DNA of 64,000 nt, from NCBI GenBank assembly GCA_902762305.1, contig CACWNW010000007.1, forward strand, positions 62,001-126,000, in the 5' to 3' direction. Shown here piece by piece: positions 34,204-42,769 of this stretch; position 1 is the stretch's first letter; the number at the start of each line of letters is the position of its first letter. A program made the translations under genes and the position numbers. The notes under the pieces were generated by a model, which saw only the letters and a program-made list of their open reading frames with translations, was not told the origin of the DNA and did no database searches. Source of the stretch: Fibrobacter succinogenes. Lineage in GTDB: Bacteria > Fibrobacterota > Fibrobacteria > Fibrobacterales > Fibrobacteraceae.

Positions 34204-36102
34204 CTATTTCTCGAGCCAGTGCGCGAGGACGGTAATGTCGGCGGGGCGCATTCCGGGGATGCGGCTCGCCTGTCCCAGCGTGAGCGGCCTGTGGGCGTTC
34301 AGGCGCTGACGACTTTCGATGCTGATGGCCGTCACCTGCATGTAGTCCAAGTCCTCGGGCAGGCGTACCGATTCCATCTTCTTCTGGTCATCGATTTCAC
34401 GAGCCTGACGGTCGAAGAACCCTGCATAGATTTCCTCGGCGTACAGGAACCACTGGTCGCGGCGGGCAAGCGGCATATCCGGGAGCGCGGTCCGGAAAAA
34501 GAGCTCCGGGTCTATTCCCGGACGGCGCAGCACGTTTATCCAGCGGGTACGCTCGCTCGCAAGTGCCTGGCCCCCGCTTTCGAGAACCACGTTCGCCTGT
34601 TCGGGCAGCGCCGATTCCTCGGCAAGGCGCCTGCGGGCTTCATCCATCAGGCTGCGGCGGCGCTTCCAGTCGGCGTAGTCCGCATCAGATATCATCCCGA
34701 TATCGCGAGCTCGTTCCTTGAGGCGCATTTCCGCATTGTCGCTCCGGAGGAAAAGCCTGTATTCGGCGCGGCTCGTGAACATCCTGTACGGCTCGTCGAG
34801 CAGGATGTTCGACAGGTCGTCCGCCATCACCCCGAGGTAGCTGTCGGAACGACCTAAAATAAAGGGTGCTTCACCCTTTATTTTCAGAGCCGCGTTGATG
34901 CCGGCCAGCAGGCCCTGACCCGCAGCTTCCTCGTAGCCGCTCGTGCCGCAGACCTGGCCCGCAAAGTAAAGGCCGGGAACGTTCTTGCATTCGAAGGTCG
35001 GGTAAAGCTGCGTGGCGTCTACCGAATCGTATTCCACCGCATAGCCTATCTGCAACACGCGGGCGCGGGTAAGGCCCGGAATCGTGTGGATGGCCGCAAG
35101 CTGGATGTCGGCAGGCAGGCTCGAGCTGAATCCGTTGATGTACACGCGACCGATGTCCGCCTGTTCCGGTTCAAGGAACAACTGGTGGCCGTCGCGGTCG
35201 CCAAAACGGTTGATCTTGTCCTCGATGCTCGGGCAATAGCGCGGGCCCTTGCCGTGGATGCGTCCGCTGAACATCGGGCTATCCTTGAACCCGCTCCGCA
35301 GGATGTCGTGCGTCTTGATGTTCGTGCGGGTAATCCAGCATACGCAATCGTTACGGACAAAGTGCGCCGCAGTATCGCCCCAGAAACGGTCGTCCGGCAT
35401 GCCGTCGGCCAGTTTCAGGTGACGGTCGCTCATGGGCCAGGGCGAAACGTCGCCATGCTGCACGTCGCATTCGCCAAAATCTATGGAATCCGGGTCGAGG
35501 CGGCTCGGAGTCCCGGTTTTAAGCCTGCGGAGCGCAATATGCTCGCGGGCAAGGCATTCGGAAAGTTTATCCGCACTCGGTTCGCCCACTCGCCCACCGA
35601 TGCTCGTCTCAAGCCCGGTGAACATCTTGGAGGCAAGGAACGTCCCGCTCGCAATCACAAGTGCGCGCGTAATGCAGCGGCGGCCATCCAGGAGCGTAAG
35701 TTCCAATCGACCATCCACCATGCGGTCGAACGCGGCAAGTTCGCCCTCGATTACCGAGAGGCCGTCGAGCGAGAGTATCGTATCGCGTGCCACCTCGCTG
35801 TAGTACTTCATGTCGCACTGGGCGCGCGGGCCCCACACGGCGGGCCCCTTGCTCATGTTGAGCATGCGGAACTGAATGCCGGCCTTGTCGGTCAAAAGCC
35901 CCATCAGGCCGCCGAGCGCATCGATATCGCGGACAATCTGCCCCTTCGCCACCCCGCCTACGGCCGGGTTACAGCTCATACGCCCGATGGCATTGACATC
36001 CATCGTGAGCATGGCGGTCTTTACACCGAGTTTCCAGGCGGCATGAGCCGCCTCGATGCCGGCATGGCCGCCACCGACTACTACGACATCAAATTCTTGC
36101 AT
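34204..36102 (-). CDS. mnmG: tRNA uridine-5-carboxymethylaminomethyl modification enzyme MnmG
   Basis: The 632-residue protein has the usual length. The FAD-binding motif is DVVVVGGGHAGIEAAHAAWK at the N-terminus, followed by MSCNPAVGGVAKGQIVRDID and the KTGTPSRLDPDSIDF block. The C-terminal domain contacts MnmE (SRIPGMRPADITVLAHWL). With MnmE it modifies the wobble U34 of several tRNAs. It is the last gene of a long minus-strand run and is separated from the FKBP_N-thioredoxin gene by a palindromic repeat. Confidence 0.95.
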   Translation of the reverse strand: MQEFDVVVVGGGHAGIEAAHAAWKLGVKTAMLTMDVNAIGRMSCNPAVGGVAKGQIVRDIDALGGLMGLLTDKAGIQFRMLNMSKGPAVWGPRAQCDMKYYSEVARDTILSLDGLSVIEGELAAFDRMVDGRLELTLLDGRRCITRALVIASGTFLASKMFTGLETSIGGRVGEPSADKLSECLAREHIALRRLKTGTPSRLDPDSIDFGECDVQHGDVSPWPMSDRHLKLADGMPDDRFWGDTAAHFVRNDCVCWITRTNIKTHDILRSGFKDSPMFSGRIHGKGPRYCPSIEDKINRFGDRDGHQLFLEPEQADIGRVYINGFSSSLPADIQLAAIHTIPGLTRARVLQIGYAVEYDSVDATQLYPTFECKNVPGLYFAGQVCGTSGYEEAAGQGLLAGINAALKIKGEAPFILGRSDSYLGVMADDLSNILLDEPYRMFTSRAEYRLFLRSDNAEMRLKERARDIGMISDADYADWKRRRSLMDEARRRLAEESALPEQANVVLESGGQALASERTRWINVLRRPGIDPELFFRTALPDMPLARRDQWFLYAEEIYAGFFDRQAREIDDQKKMESVRLPEDLDYMQVTAISIESRQRLNAHRPLTLGQASRIPGMRPADITVLAHWLEK

Positions 36103-36118
36103 TATAAACGGAACGAGA

Positions 36119-36158
36119 GTCTGGATCCTTCGCGACCCAAAGGTCGCTCAGGATGACG
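36119..36158. repeat. Intergenic palindromic repeat (copy 9)
   Basis: GTCTGGATCCTTCGCGACCC then AAAGGTCGCTCAGGATGACG, the canonical intergenic form with a GCGACC/GGTCGC stem. It may act as a processing or termination signal between the two genes. Confidence 0.85.
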
Positions 36159-36165
36159 CGATGTG

Positions 36166-37473
36166 TTACTTCTTGGCTGCCGGAGCAGCAGCGGCAGCAG
36201 GCTTGAGCGTATCGACCACGGCAGGCTTCGGCGGGTCGATCTTCCAGACCACGGGAGTGCCTTCCATGAGGGCGGCAATTTCCTGCTTGAGGGTTTCCTT
36301 CTCGCTTTCGAAGGCCACGTATTCCTTGTACGAGGCGTCCGGATTCACGAGGTAGACCTTCGGGACGTAGCCGTCGCTGTAGAGTTCACCGAACTGGCGG
36401 GCTTCATCCCACACGATGTTGATGGTATCGTCGAACTTTGCGTTGTCGGCAAACTTGCGGATACCGCTCTTGTTGTTTCCACCGCTGGCAACGGCAACCG
36501 TGGTCAGGCCCTTCGGGGCAAATTCCTTCGCAATTTCGAGAATCTGCGGAGCGGCATGGGCGCAGTGGCCGCAAGTCGCGGAGAAGTAGAAAATCATGAG
36601 CGGCTTGCCGGCCCAGGTTTCGAGATTTTCGGCCTTGTTCGTGATGCCGGTAACCTTCACCTTGAAATTCATCTTGGCGGGCATACCGTTCACGAGCGTA
36701 TCGCCGCGGAGACCCTTCACCGCTTCCTTCAGCTTGGCTTCTTCTTCCTGGGCCTTCTTCATGGCCTCTTCACGGAGGACCTTCATCTTCTCGTTATAGC
36801 GTTCGCCCACTGCCTTGAGGGAATCTTCGGGGAGTGTAAGCGCAACCGTCGTATCGCGGAACTTGGCACCGGCCTCACGGACACCGATTACGAAGTAATC
36901 CACGTCGAATTCGGTCTGGAACTGGTTGCCGATGGCCGAGAACTGGTTTTCGAACTGCACGCCGATAAAATAGGAGAACTTCTGGTTGTCGGTCGCATCG
37001 TCGCCGAGCTTGACAGCTTCCTTCTTGGGAAGGGCGGCCTTCTTCACCGGCTGGGCCTTCATGGCAGAATCCATGTAAGCGCGGAACTTGGACTGGTCGC
37101 CGTTAAAGGATGCGACCGTAGCGCTATCCGGACGGAGCTTTTCCATGCGGGAGCGGGCATTGGCATTGTAGTCAAAGCCGACGCGCCTGAGAGAATCCAC
37201 AGAAACCTGCAGCTTGAAGTTCGTATCCTTGTTGGCCTTGTAGCTATCCAAGATAGCCTGGACAACCACGTCCTCGTCGAGTTCCTCGCCCATCTGCAGC
37301 GGAACAATATTGAAGTTCTGGAGTGCGAACTGGGCACCCAGCATATAGGCAAACTTCTGGTCGTCCGAAGAATTTGCCGAGATGGACTTTGCAGAATTAC
37401 TGACCGGCATAGAATCACAGGCCGCCATCATCAAAGAAAGCGAGGCAAGGCCAAGCAGGACTTTAGATTTCAT
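36166..37473 (-). CDS. Lipoprotein with two FKBP_N-like domains and a thioredoxin-like domain
   Basis: ATG 37473 has AAGGAG upstream and gives a lipoprotein signal (LASLSLMMAACDSM). Two FKBP_N-like units follow, starting DDQKFAYMLGAQFALQNF and DNQKFSYFIGVQFENQF. FKBP_N is the dimerisation domain that normally precedes an FKBP prolyl isomerase. Instead of FKBP, the C-terminal ~150 residues are a TlpA/ResA-like thioredoxin fold with the redox motif CGHC in FYFSATCGHCAHAAPQILEI. This suggests a periplasmic thiol-disulfide enzyme held as a dimer. A Pro/Ala tail ends the protein. Confidence 0.75.
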   Translation of the reverse strand: MKSKVLLGLASLSLMMAACDSMPVSNSAKSISANSSDDQKFAYMLGAQFALQNFNIVPLQMGEELDEDVVVQAILDSYKANKDTNFKLQVSVDSLRRVGFDYNANARSRMEKLRPDSATVASFNGDQSKFRAYMDSAMKAQPVKKAALPKKEAVKLGDDATDNQKFSYFIGVQFENQFSAIGNQFQTEFDVDYFVIGVREAGAKFRDTTVALTLPEDSLKAVGERYNEKMKVLREEAMKKAQEEEAKLKEAVKGLRGDTLVNGMPAKMNFKVKVTGITNKAENLETWAGKPLMIFYFSATCGHCAHAAPQILEIAKEFAPKGLTTVAVASGGNNKSGIRKFADNAKFDDTINIVWDEARQFGELYSDGYVPKVYLVNPDASYKEYVAFESEKETLKQEIAALMEGTPVVWKIDPPKPAVVDTLKPAAAAAPAAKK

Positions 37474-37510
37474 TTTTACTCCTTGAACCATACAGGTTCG
37501 ACTTTTCGAG

Positions 37511-38476
37511 CTATAAGATAGCAAAATCAGCAAGCAGCGACTTCATTTCGGCAGGAAAATTGACGCTCGTAAATACGCGGGGGGAATCCCAGTACGGGAG
37601 GAGCAGCTTCACCTTGTACGCATAGAGCATATGGTAGCGGCCACCCAGGAACCGGTAATCCTCTTCGGAAAGGCCCTCGCGGGCTAATTTGTCGTAATAG
37701 ATTCCATCGTGGGCATAAAGGCGGTCGGCCACGATCGGGAACCCGAGTTCGGCAAGATGCGCCCGAATCTGGTGCTTGCGCCCCGTCAAAAGTTCGCATT
37801 CCAGGGCAGTGTACACCTGGCCATCGCGTTCGAAAACCTTGAGCCTGCGGAAAACCGTAGAACAGGGCTTGCCGTCTTCGAACCGGAACATCTTTACGCG
37901 CAGGGGGCTCGCCGGGTCCTCGCGCAGAGGGAAATCGCAACGGAATTCCTCGTGCGGGAACTCACCGCGTACAACCGCAAGGTAGAACTTGCCAAGCAGG
38001 ATGCGGTCGAGGTTCTTCTGGAAGCGGGCAGCAGTCTCCGCATATTTCGCGAAAAGCATGAGGCCGCCCGTATCGCGGTCGAGGCGGTGCATGGGAGTCG
38101 CCGTCTCGCAATCGGTCGCACGCCGGACGACAGATGCGAACGTGTTGTAGAAAATGCGCCCCGTGTGGTGCACAGGAATGCCCGCCGGCTTTGCAACCAG
38201 GATAAACTCGTCGTCCTCGAATACGGTATCGAAATCCGTCGGGACTTCGGGCTCCTCGTAGTTTTCCACATGGTAGACAACCTTGTCCCCCTTGTGCGCG
38301 ATGGTCTCGATGTCTGCAACAACGCCGTTGACCGAGACCAGGCCGCGGGTAAACCGGTCTATCCATTCTTCGCGGCTATGGTAGGTAAAGCGCTCGACCA
38401 GGGAATCCAGCAAAGGGCGCCCGTTCTGTTCGGGGCGCACCTCGCTTTCGAAGTACATGTCGCGGGGAGCCTTCAT
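37511..38476 (-). CDS. RluA-family pseudouridine synthase
   Basis: The catalytic Asp is in MHRLDRDTGGLMLFAK near residue 130. The N-terminal S4-like region has RFTRGLVSVNGVVADIETI, and the fold continues with GRKHQIRAHLAELGFPIVAD. It isomerises uridine in rRNA or tRNA; the substrate (RluA, C or D type) cannot be told by eye. It is 3 bp after the DUF2914-like gene and 37 bp before the FKBP_N-thioredoxin gene. Confidence 0.88.
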   Translation of the reverse strand: MKAPRDMYFESEVRPEQNGRPLLDSLVERFTYHSREEWIDRFTRGLVSVNGVVADIETIAHKGDKVVYHVENYEEPEVPTDFDTVFEDDEFILVAKPAGIPVHHTGRIFYNTFASVVRRATDCETATPMHRLDRDTGGLMLFAKYAETAARFQKNLDRILLGKFYLAVVRGEFPHEEFRCDFPLREDPASPLRVKMFRFEDGKPCSTVFRRLKVFERDGQVYTALECELLTGRKHQIRAHLAELGFPIVADRLYAHDGIYYDKLAREGLSEEDYRFLGGRYHMLYAYKVKLLLPYWDSPRVFTSVNFPAEMKSLLADFAIL

Positions 38477-38479
38477 GCG

Positions 38480-39928
38480 CTACTGCAGGGAATCGCGGGC
38501 AAAGCCCTTCTCGGCCGGGCCGTCATCGAAGATTTCGAACTTCTGCGAACCGATAACGGCTCCATTCTTGTAGGCGGTCTCCACTCGGTAACGGCCTGCA
38601 GGAGGATTCTTCTTTTTGGTATAACTGCGGTAACCGGCCTCGCGACCGCCCCGCATGACCATGCGACCCGAAGACACCTTGTCGATAAGCTTGTAGCTGC
38701 CGGTCGCCTCGTCCTTGAGGAACCAGCGGTATTCCAGTTCCGCCTTCAAGTCGGCAGGCGCATAGACCGACGAAAGGAAATAGACTTCGGCACCGTCTAC
38801 GCGGTGGACCGACGGGAGCTTCACCCCGATTGTCTGCCAGAACGTGGGGACATCCACATCGCACGAATAGTTCGTCCTGTCAAAATTCTGACATACCATC
38901 TGCTGCTTGAGCACGAGCGGTACGGGCGGGACCCAGTTCATCACGTAGGCGACGACAAGCGCGGTACTTATGATAGCGGGTGCAATCAAAACGCGCTTCT
39001 TGTGGTGCGAAAGCCTCTGGATGCCCACGCAAACCCCGAAGGAGGCGAGCGTGCTCAAGAAGAACCAGAGGAACCCGATCCTGTGGACCAGATGCGGGAT
39101 GGTAAAATTCATGAACATCGTCCCGAGCAGGCAGAAGAACGCCAGGCTCACCCCGAAGCTCTCGTACTTTTTCTGCAGGAACTCGTTTCCGACAAGGAGA
39201 ACGGCGAGCATGAGCACCAGGATAAGGGATGCGAGGGAACCGCTGCTCTTGAAATAGCATACCACAAGGGCGCTGTACATGCTTCCGAAACAGAACTGCA
39301 TCATCCACGTGAAGCGGGATTTCCAGGCTTCGCTCCACTCGCGGTCGAGGAACCGGTGGTGCACGACAATCGCGTTCTTCGGGACCGCGGTAGATTCGTA
39401 ACCTATCTTGTCGGCCAACTTCTTGGCCTCGGCAGTCGAGGCGTCGGCGGCACTCTTGAGCTTAGTCGCCGAGGCATCAGCAACGTTCTTGATTTTCGAC
39501 GCGACCACGGTAGTCGCCGGCTTCGCCATGTTCGCCATCTTGCCCGCAACCGCAGAGAACTTCGCGGAGGCAGCAAACGAACCCGGCCGGGGCGGCTGAG
39601 CCGCCGGCTTTGCCGGGGCGGCAGGCTGTACCGGCGGCCTCGGGGGAGCGACAGGCTGCACAGGCGGCTTACGCGGAGTGGCAGTCTTTGCCGCCTGCAA
39701 GCGTTCCTTCGTCCAGCCTTCCGGATGTTCCAGGTGAGCAGAGAGCAGCACCACCAGGATAAACGCCCCCACGTAATACGCCAGCAAGAACGCCAAATCG
39801 GACTGGTCGATACGCTGCCCGAGCGTTATGGAATCCCAGCTGAAACCCGCAAGGAATGCCACCGCCGGGAAAAACTTCTCGGCCTTCTGCACGGCGGGCT
39901 TGGCTCTTAACTTATCTATAAAATCCAT
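38480..39928 (-). CDS. Membrane protein with DUF2914-like C-terminus
   Basis: The 482-residue protein has two N-terminal hydrophobic segments and then a Pro/Ala-rich stretch (VAPPRPPVQPAAPAKPAAQP). An Ala/Lys amphipathic region follows, then about five to six further membrane segments. The C-terminal ~130 residues look like DUF2914: a beta-rich domain with AELEYRWFLKDEATGSYKLI and AGRYRVETAYKNGAVIGSQK. The function is unknown. It lies 14 bp after nadD in the same run. Confidence 0.6.
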   Translation of the reverse strand: MDFIDKLRAKPAVQKAEKFFPAVAFLAGFSWDSITLGQRIDQSDLAFLLAYYVGAFILVVLLSAHLEHPEGWTKERLQAAKTATPRKPPVQPVAPPRPPVQPAAPAKPAAQPPRPGSFAASAKFSAVAGKMANMAKPATTVVASKIKNVADASATKLKSAADASTAEAKKLADKIGYESTAVPKNAIVVHHRFLDREWSEAWKSRFTWMMQFCFGSMYSALVVCYFKSSGSLASLILVLMLAVLLVGNEFLQKKYESFGVSLAFFCLLGTMFMNFTIPHLVHRIGFLWFFLSTLASFGVCVGIQRLSHHKKRVLIAPAIISTALVVAYVMNWVPPVPLVLKQQMVCQNFDRTNYSCDVDVPTFWQTIGVKLPSVHRVDGAEVYFLSSVYAPADLKAELEYRWFLKDEATGSYKLIDKVSSGRMVMRGGREAGYRSYTKKKNPPAGRYRVETAYKNGAVIGSQKFEIFDDGPAEKGFARDSLQ

Positions 39929-39942
39929 TTTCTGCCCCCAAA

Positions 39943-40584
39943 TTAATCCCCATACAAGTCGTTCTCAATAATGTAGCGGTAGACCCTCGGGTCAAGCCCC
40001 GCAGGCTTCACGCCCCTGTTGCGCCACAGGTCCTTGCGGATCTGCGTGCTGGAATATTTCCCGACAAAACCTTCCTCGGCCCCGAGCCAGTGGAGCGGCG
40101 CATACCCTTTCGAGAGGTGGGCCGCCTCGTCGGGCTTCGGATACCCGTTACGCGCAAACACGATGAGCTCGATATCGCGCAGGAGCAGGTGACCGTTATA
40201 TTCGGTCCCGTAAAAATGCAGGGGATCGCGCCAGTGCGGGATATTCCCATAGCTGTCCGCACCCACAAGGAGCCTGAAGTTCACGTCGGGGAACTTCTCC
40301 TTGAGGCCCATCAAGAACACATAGGACCCGCGAAAATCCCCTTGGCGGATTTCGAGGTCCGAAAGGATGAACCGCGGTTCGTCCGAGGTCACGAGTTCAA
40401 GCATCGCGAACCTGTCCTCGGGAGACGCGTTCAAAGTCTTGTCCCAGCGGTCGGGGCTCGGCATGAACCAAACCTCGTCGCAAATTCCGCGCTCCAGGCA
40501 CAGGCGCGCTACAGTCACATGGTCTACATGAATCGGGTCAAATGCCCCACCCATAACAGCTACGTTCTTCATCGGGAATTTCAT
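39943..40584 (-). CDS. nadD: Nicotinate-nucleotide adenylyltransferase
   Basis: The nucleotidyltransferase motif is MGGAFDPIHVDHVTVARLCL near the start, and the second motif is YSSTQIRKDL near residue 178. The enzyme makes deamido-NAD from nicotinate mononucleotide and ATP. Its length of 213 is normal. It is 2 bp from the gene for a barrel-like protein, so it is part of the same operon. Confidence 0.9.
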   Translation of the reverse strand: MKFPMKNVAVMGGAFDPIHVDHVTVARLCLERGICDEVWFMPSPDRWDKTLNASPEDRFAMLELVTSDEPRFILSDLEIRQGDFRGSYVFLMGLKEKFPDVNFRLLVGADSYGNIPHWRDPLHFYGTEYNGHLLLRDIELIVFARNGYPKPDEAAHLSKGYAPLHWLGAEEGFVGKYSSTQIRKDLWRNRGVKPAGLDPRVYRYIIENDLYGD

Positions 40585-40586
40585 TC

Positions 40587-41186
40587 CTAGTAAACGTAGA
40601 CGGCAAAACCGAAGTTCATCTGCAGGCGGCTCCCCGACACGTTCTTGTTCAGGAACGGGTCGAAATGGTCGAGGACGTTCCTGTAGCCGATTTCGGCAAA
40701 GAACATCGTCTTAGAGAAAATGTTGATAACGCTCCCGACTCCAACGCCCCATTCGTTCCAGGCGACGTCGCCCTCGTCGGAAAGTTCCTTCATGCGCGAA
40801 AAGTTGCCCACCAGGTAGATATCGCCGAACATGTGGGCACCGAGTTCCACGTCAAGGTTGTAATGCTCGATATTGGTCTTCTCGCCATCATCGTTTTCGC
40901 CGGTAAAGTTGTGGAAGCCGTAACCCGCACGGAAGAACGCCACACGGGGGTACCAAACTCCTGCCACGGGCGCAATCTGCTGGATACCGAGGCCCCGTTC
41001 CGTACCGACACCCGTTCCCGAGCCGAGCCCGAGAACACCGCCCACAAAGAGCGGGGCATGAATCCCGGTTGTCTGGGAACCGGCAGTACCCGCAGAGGAA
41101 CCTTCGGACGAACCCGTCGTTTGCGCAAACGCCGAACCGCAGCACAGGGCCAAGACGCACAAGGCGAACACAATGACTTTCTTCAT
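40587..41186 (-). CDS. Hypothetical outer-membrane protein
   Basis: ATG 41186 gives a good signal peptide (VIVFALCVLALCCGSAFAQ). A Ser/Thr/Gly stretch is followed by beta-strands with Gly/aromatic alternation (VAFFRAGYGFHNFTGEND, LQMNFGFAVYVY at the end). This suggests an eight-stranded barrel. No named family. It is preceded at 1 bp by the small membrane protein gene. Confidence 0.6.
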   Translation of the reverse strand: MKKVIVFALCVLALCCGSAFAQTTGSSEGSSAGTAGSQTTGIHAPLFVGGVLGLGSGTGVGTERGLGIQQIAPVAGVWYPRVAFFRAGYGFHNFTGENDDGEKTNIEHYNLDVELGAHMFGDIYLVGNFSRMKELSDEGDVAWNEWGVGVGSVINIFSKTMFFAEIGYRNVLDHFDPFLNKNVSGSRLQMNFGFAVYVY

Positions 41187-41187
41187 A

Positions 41188-41595
41188 TTACAGCACCAGG
41201 AAAAGAGCCACAAGGAGGCCTAAAGAAATATTCAAGAACGAATCTACTTTATCCAGCCAGAAGTAGGTCTTTTTGAACTCGATACCGCGAATGACCATGC
41301 AGAGTTCCCGGTCCGAAAAGAACAGCGTGAGCGCAAGCTTCAACGCGATGACCACGGCAATCCAGGGAACAAGGCCAGAAAAATAGACCAGGACCACATA
41401 GCCTATAGAAAGCAGGAGCGACAGGGCCATGTTCGAACGACGCAAGTCCATCTCCTCGGACTCGTTTTCGCGCGCCAGGTTCCGGAACGCATCCGCCTTC
41501 TCGCAGAGGGTCGCATAGCTCGCCACGAACTGCGACGCGCTATAGCCCATCAGGATGATGGAGGCGACCATAGTTATTTTTGCAACAATATCCAT
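41188..41595 (-). CDS. Small integral membrane protein
   Basis: The 135-residue protein has four hydrophobic segments (about residues 5-30, 56-75, 78-93, 118-135). I do not recognise a family. It is co-oriented between rsgA and the barrel gene with short spacers. Confidence 0.55.
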   Translation of the reverse strand: MDIVAKITMVASIILMGYSASQFVASYATLCEKADAFRNLARENESEEMDLRRSNMALSLLLSIGYVVLVYFSGLVPWIAVVIALKLALTLFFSDRELCMVIRGIEFKKTYFWLDKVDSFLNISLGLLVALFLVL

Positions 41596-41611
41596 ACACT
41601 AAATAATATAA

Positions 41612-42760
41612 TCAATCTCTTGAATTCAGGATGCGCAGGTAGCTCCGGTATCGCGCCCTAGAAAGCGTTCCCTCGTCCAAGGCCTTCAGAACGGCGCATC
41701 CGGCCTCCTTCACATGCAGGCAGTTACTGAACTTGCAGGTAAATAGGTCGCTGCTGAAGAACCCGGGGAAAATCTTCGCCAGAGTCTCGGGTTCCATGTC
41801 CATGAGCCCGATGCTCCTGATACCCGGAGTATCGATGACAATCCCGCCTTCCGGCAGGTCGAACAGGCTCGACGATATGGTGGTGTGGCGGCCCTTGCCG
41901 TCTTTCTCGCGCACCTCGCCCGTCGCAAGCGCCGCCGAGGGGACAAGCGCATTCACGAGCGTCGACTTACCCACCCCGCTCATGCCGCTGAAAACCGAGG
42001 ACTTGCCCTGCAGTTCAGCGCGCAGAGCGTCAAGGCCCTTCCCCGATTTCACGCTCACAGGAATAACCTTGTCGGCAATGCTCATGAAATCGCGAATATC
42101 TTCGGAGAGGTCGTTCTCGCCATTCGGGAGCAGGTCCATCTTGGTGAGCACCAGGATGAACGGCAGGCTGTTCAGGTTCGCCGCGAGCAAAAAACGGTCC
42201 ATGAACCCGTAATTGAATTCAGGCTGTGTCACGCTCGCGACAATCACCACCTGGTCAATGTTCACGGCAAGCGTCTGCTGCTTGTAGAAGCTGTCGCGGG
42301 GGCCGGGCCGCTTGAGTTCGCTCTTGCGGGGCAGGACACGCACCACGCAATACTTCTGGGATCCCACGCCCGCGCCCTCGTCTTCGCCATCGTTCACGAG
42401 CCCAAGCAGCACCCTGTCGCCCACCGCCGGGAACTCCCCCAGCTGCTTGGACGTGGTCGCGCGGTACATCGCAGTAACCGTTTCGGGAGCATCGCCCGCA
42501 CCGGGAGCAGCAAGCCTCACCTCGCAGGTGCGGCGGTGGACTTCGATTACGAGTCCCTCCACGCAATTTTCCTCGCCGATATTCGCGACCGGGTTCTTGA
42601 GCTGCTTGATCTTAGCCTTCTTGAACTCGCGGCTGAAGCGTTCCTTTGTCGGGAGTTCGTCCACGACGCCCGAATGCCATTCGCGCAAGGCATCGATACG
42701 GCGCGACCTGTGGGCCCGCCTCGATGTCCTAACTTCGCCAAATTCGTCGTCGTCACGCAT
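41612..42760 (-). CDS. rsgA: Ribosome small-subunit GTPase RsgA
   Basis: The circularly permuted GTPase order is visible: TKMDLL (G4) comes before GMSGVGKSTLVNAL (G1) and then DTPGIRSIG (G3). An OB-fold occupies the N-terminal third. The zinc motif is FTCKFSNCLHVKEAGCAV. The protein helps 30S maturation. At 382 residues it is longer than E. coli RsgA because of a basic N-terminal extension. It is 10 bp from the M23 lipoprotein gene. Confidence 0.93.
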   Translation of the reverse strand: MRDDDEFGEVRTSRRAHRSRRIDALREWHSGVVDELPTKERFSREFKKAKIKQLKNPVANIGEENCVEGLVIEVHRRTCEVRLAAPGAGDAPETVTAMYRATTSKQLGEFPAVGDRVLLGLVNDGEDEGAGVGSQKYCVVRVLPRKSELKRPGPRDSFYKQQTLAVNIDQVVIVASVTQPEFNYGFMDRFLLAANLNSLPFILVLTKMDLLPNGENDLSEDIRDFMSIADKVIPVSVKSGKGLDALRAELQGKSSVFSGMSGVGKSTLVNALVPSAALATGEVREKDGKGRHTTISSSLFDLPEGGIVIDTPGIRSIGLMDMEPETLAKIFPGFFSSDLFTCKFSNCLHVKEAGCAVLKALDEGTLSRARYRSYLRILNSRD

Positions 42761-42769
42761 AATTCAAAA

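Noticed and set aside
37709-39910. A 733-codon plus-strand open frame across the RluA-type and DUF2914-like genes
   Set aside because: It spans two real minus-strand genes and their junction, and encodes low-complexity Arg/His-rich sequence.
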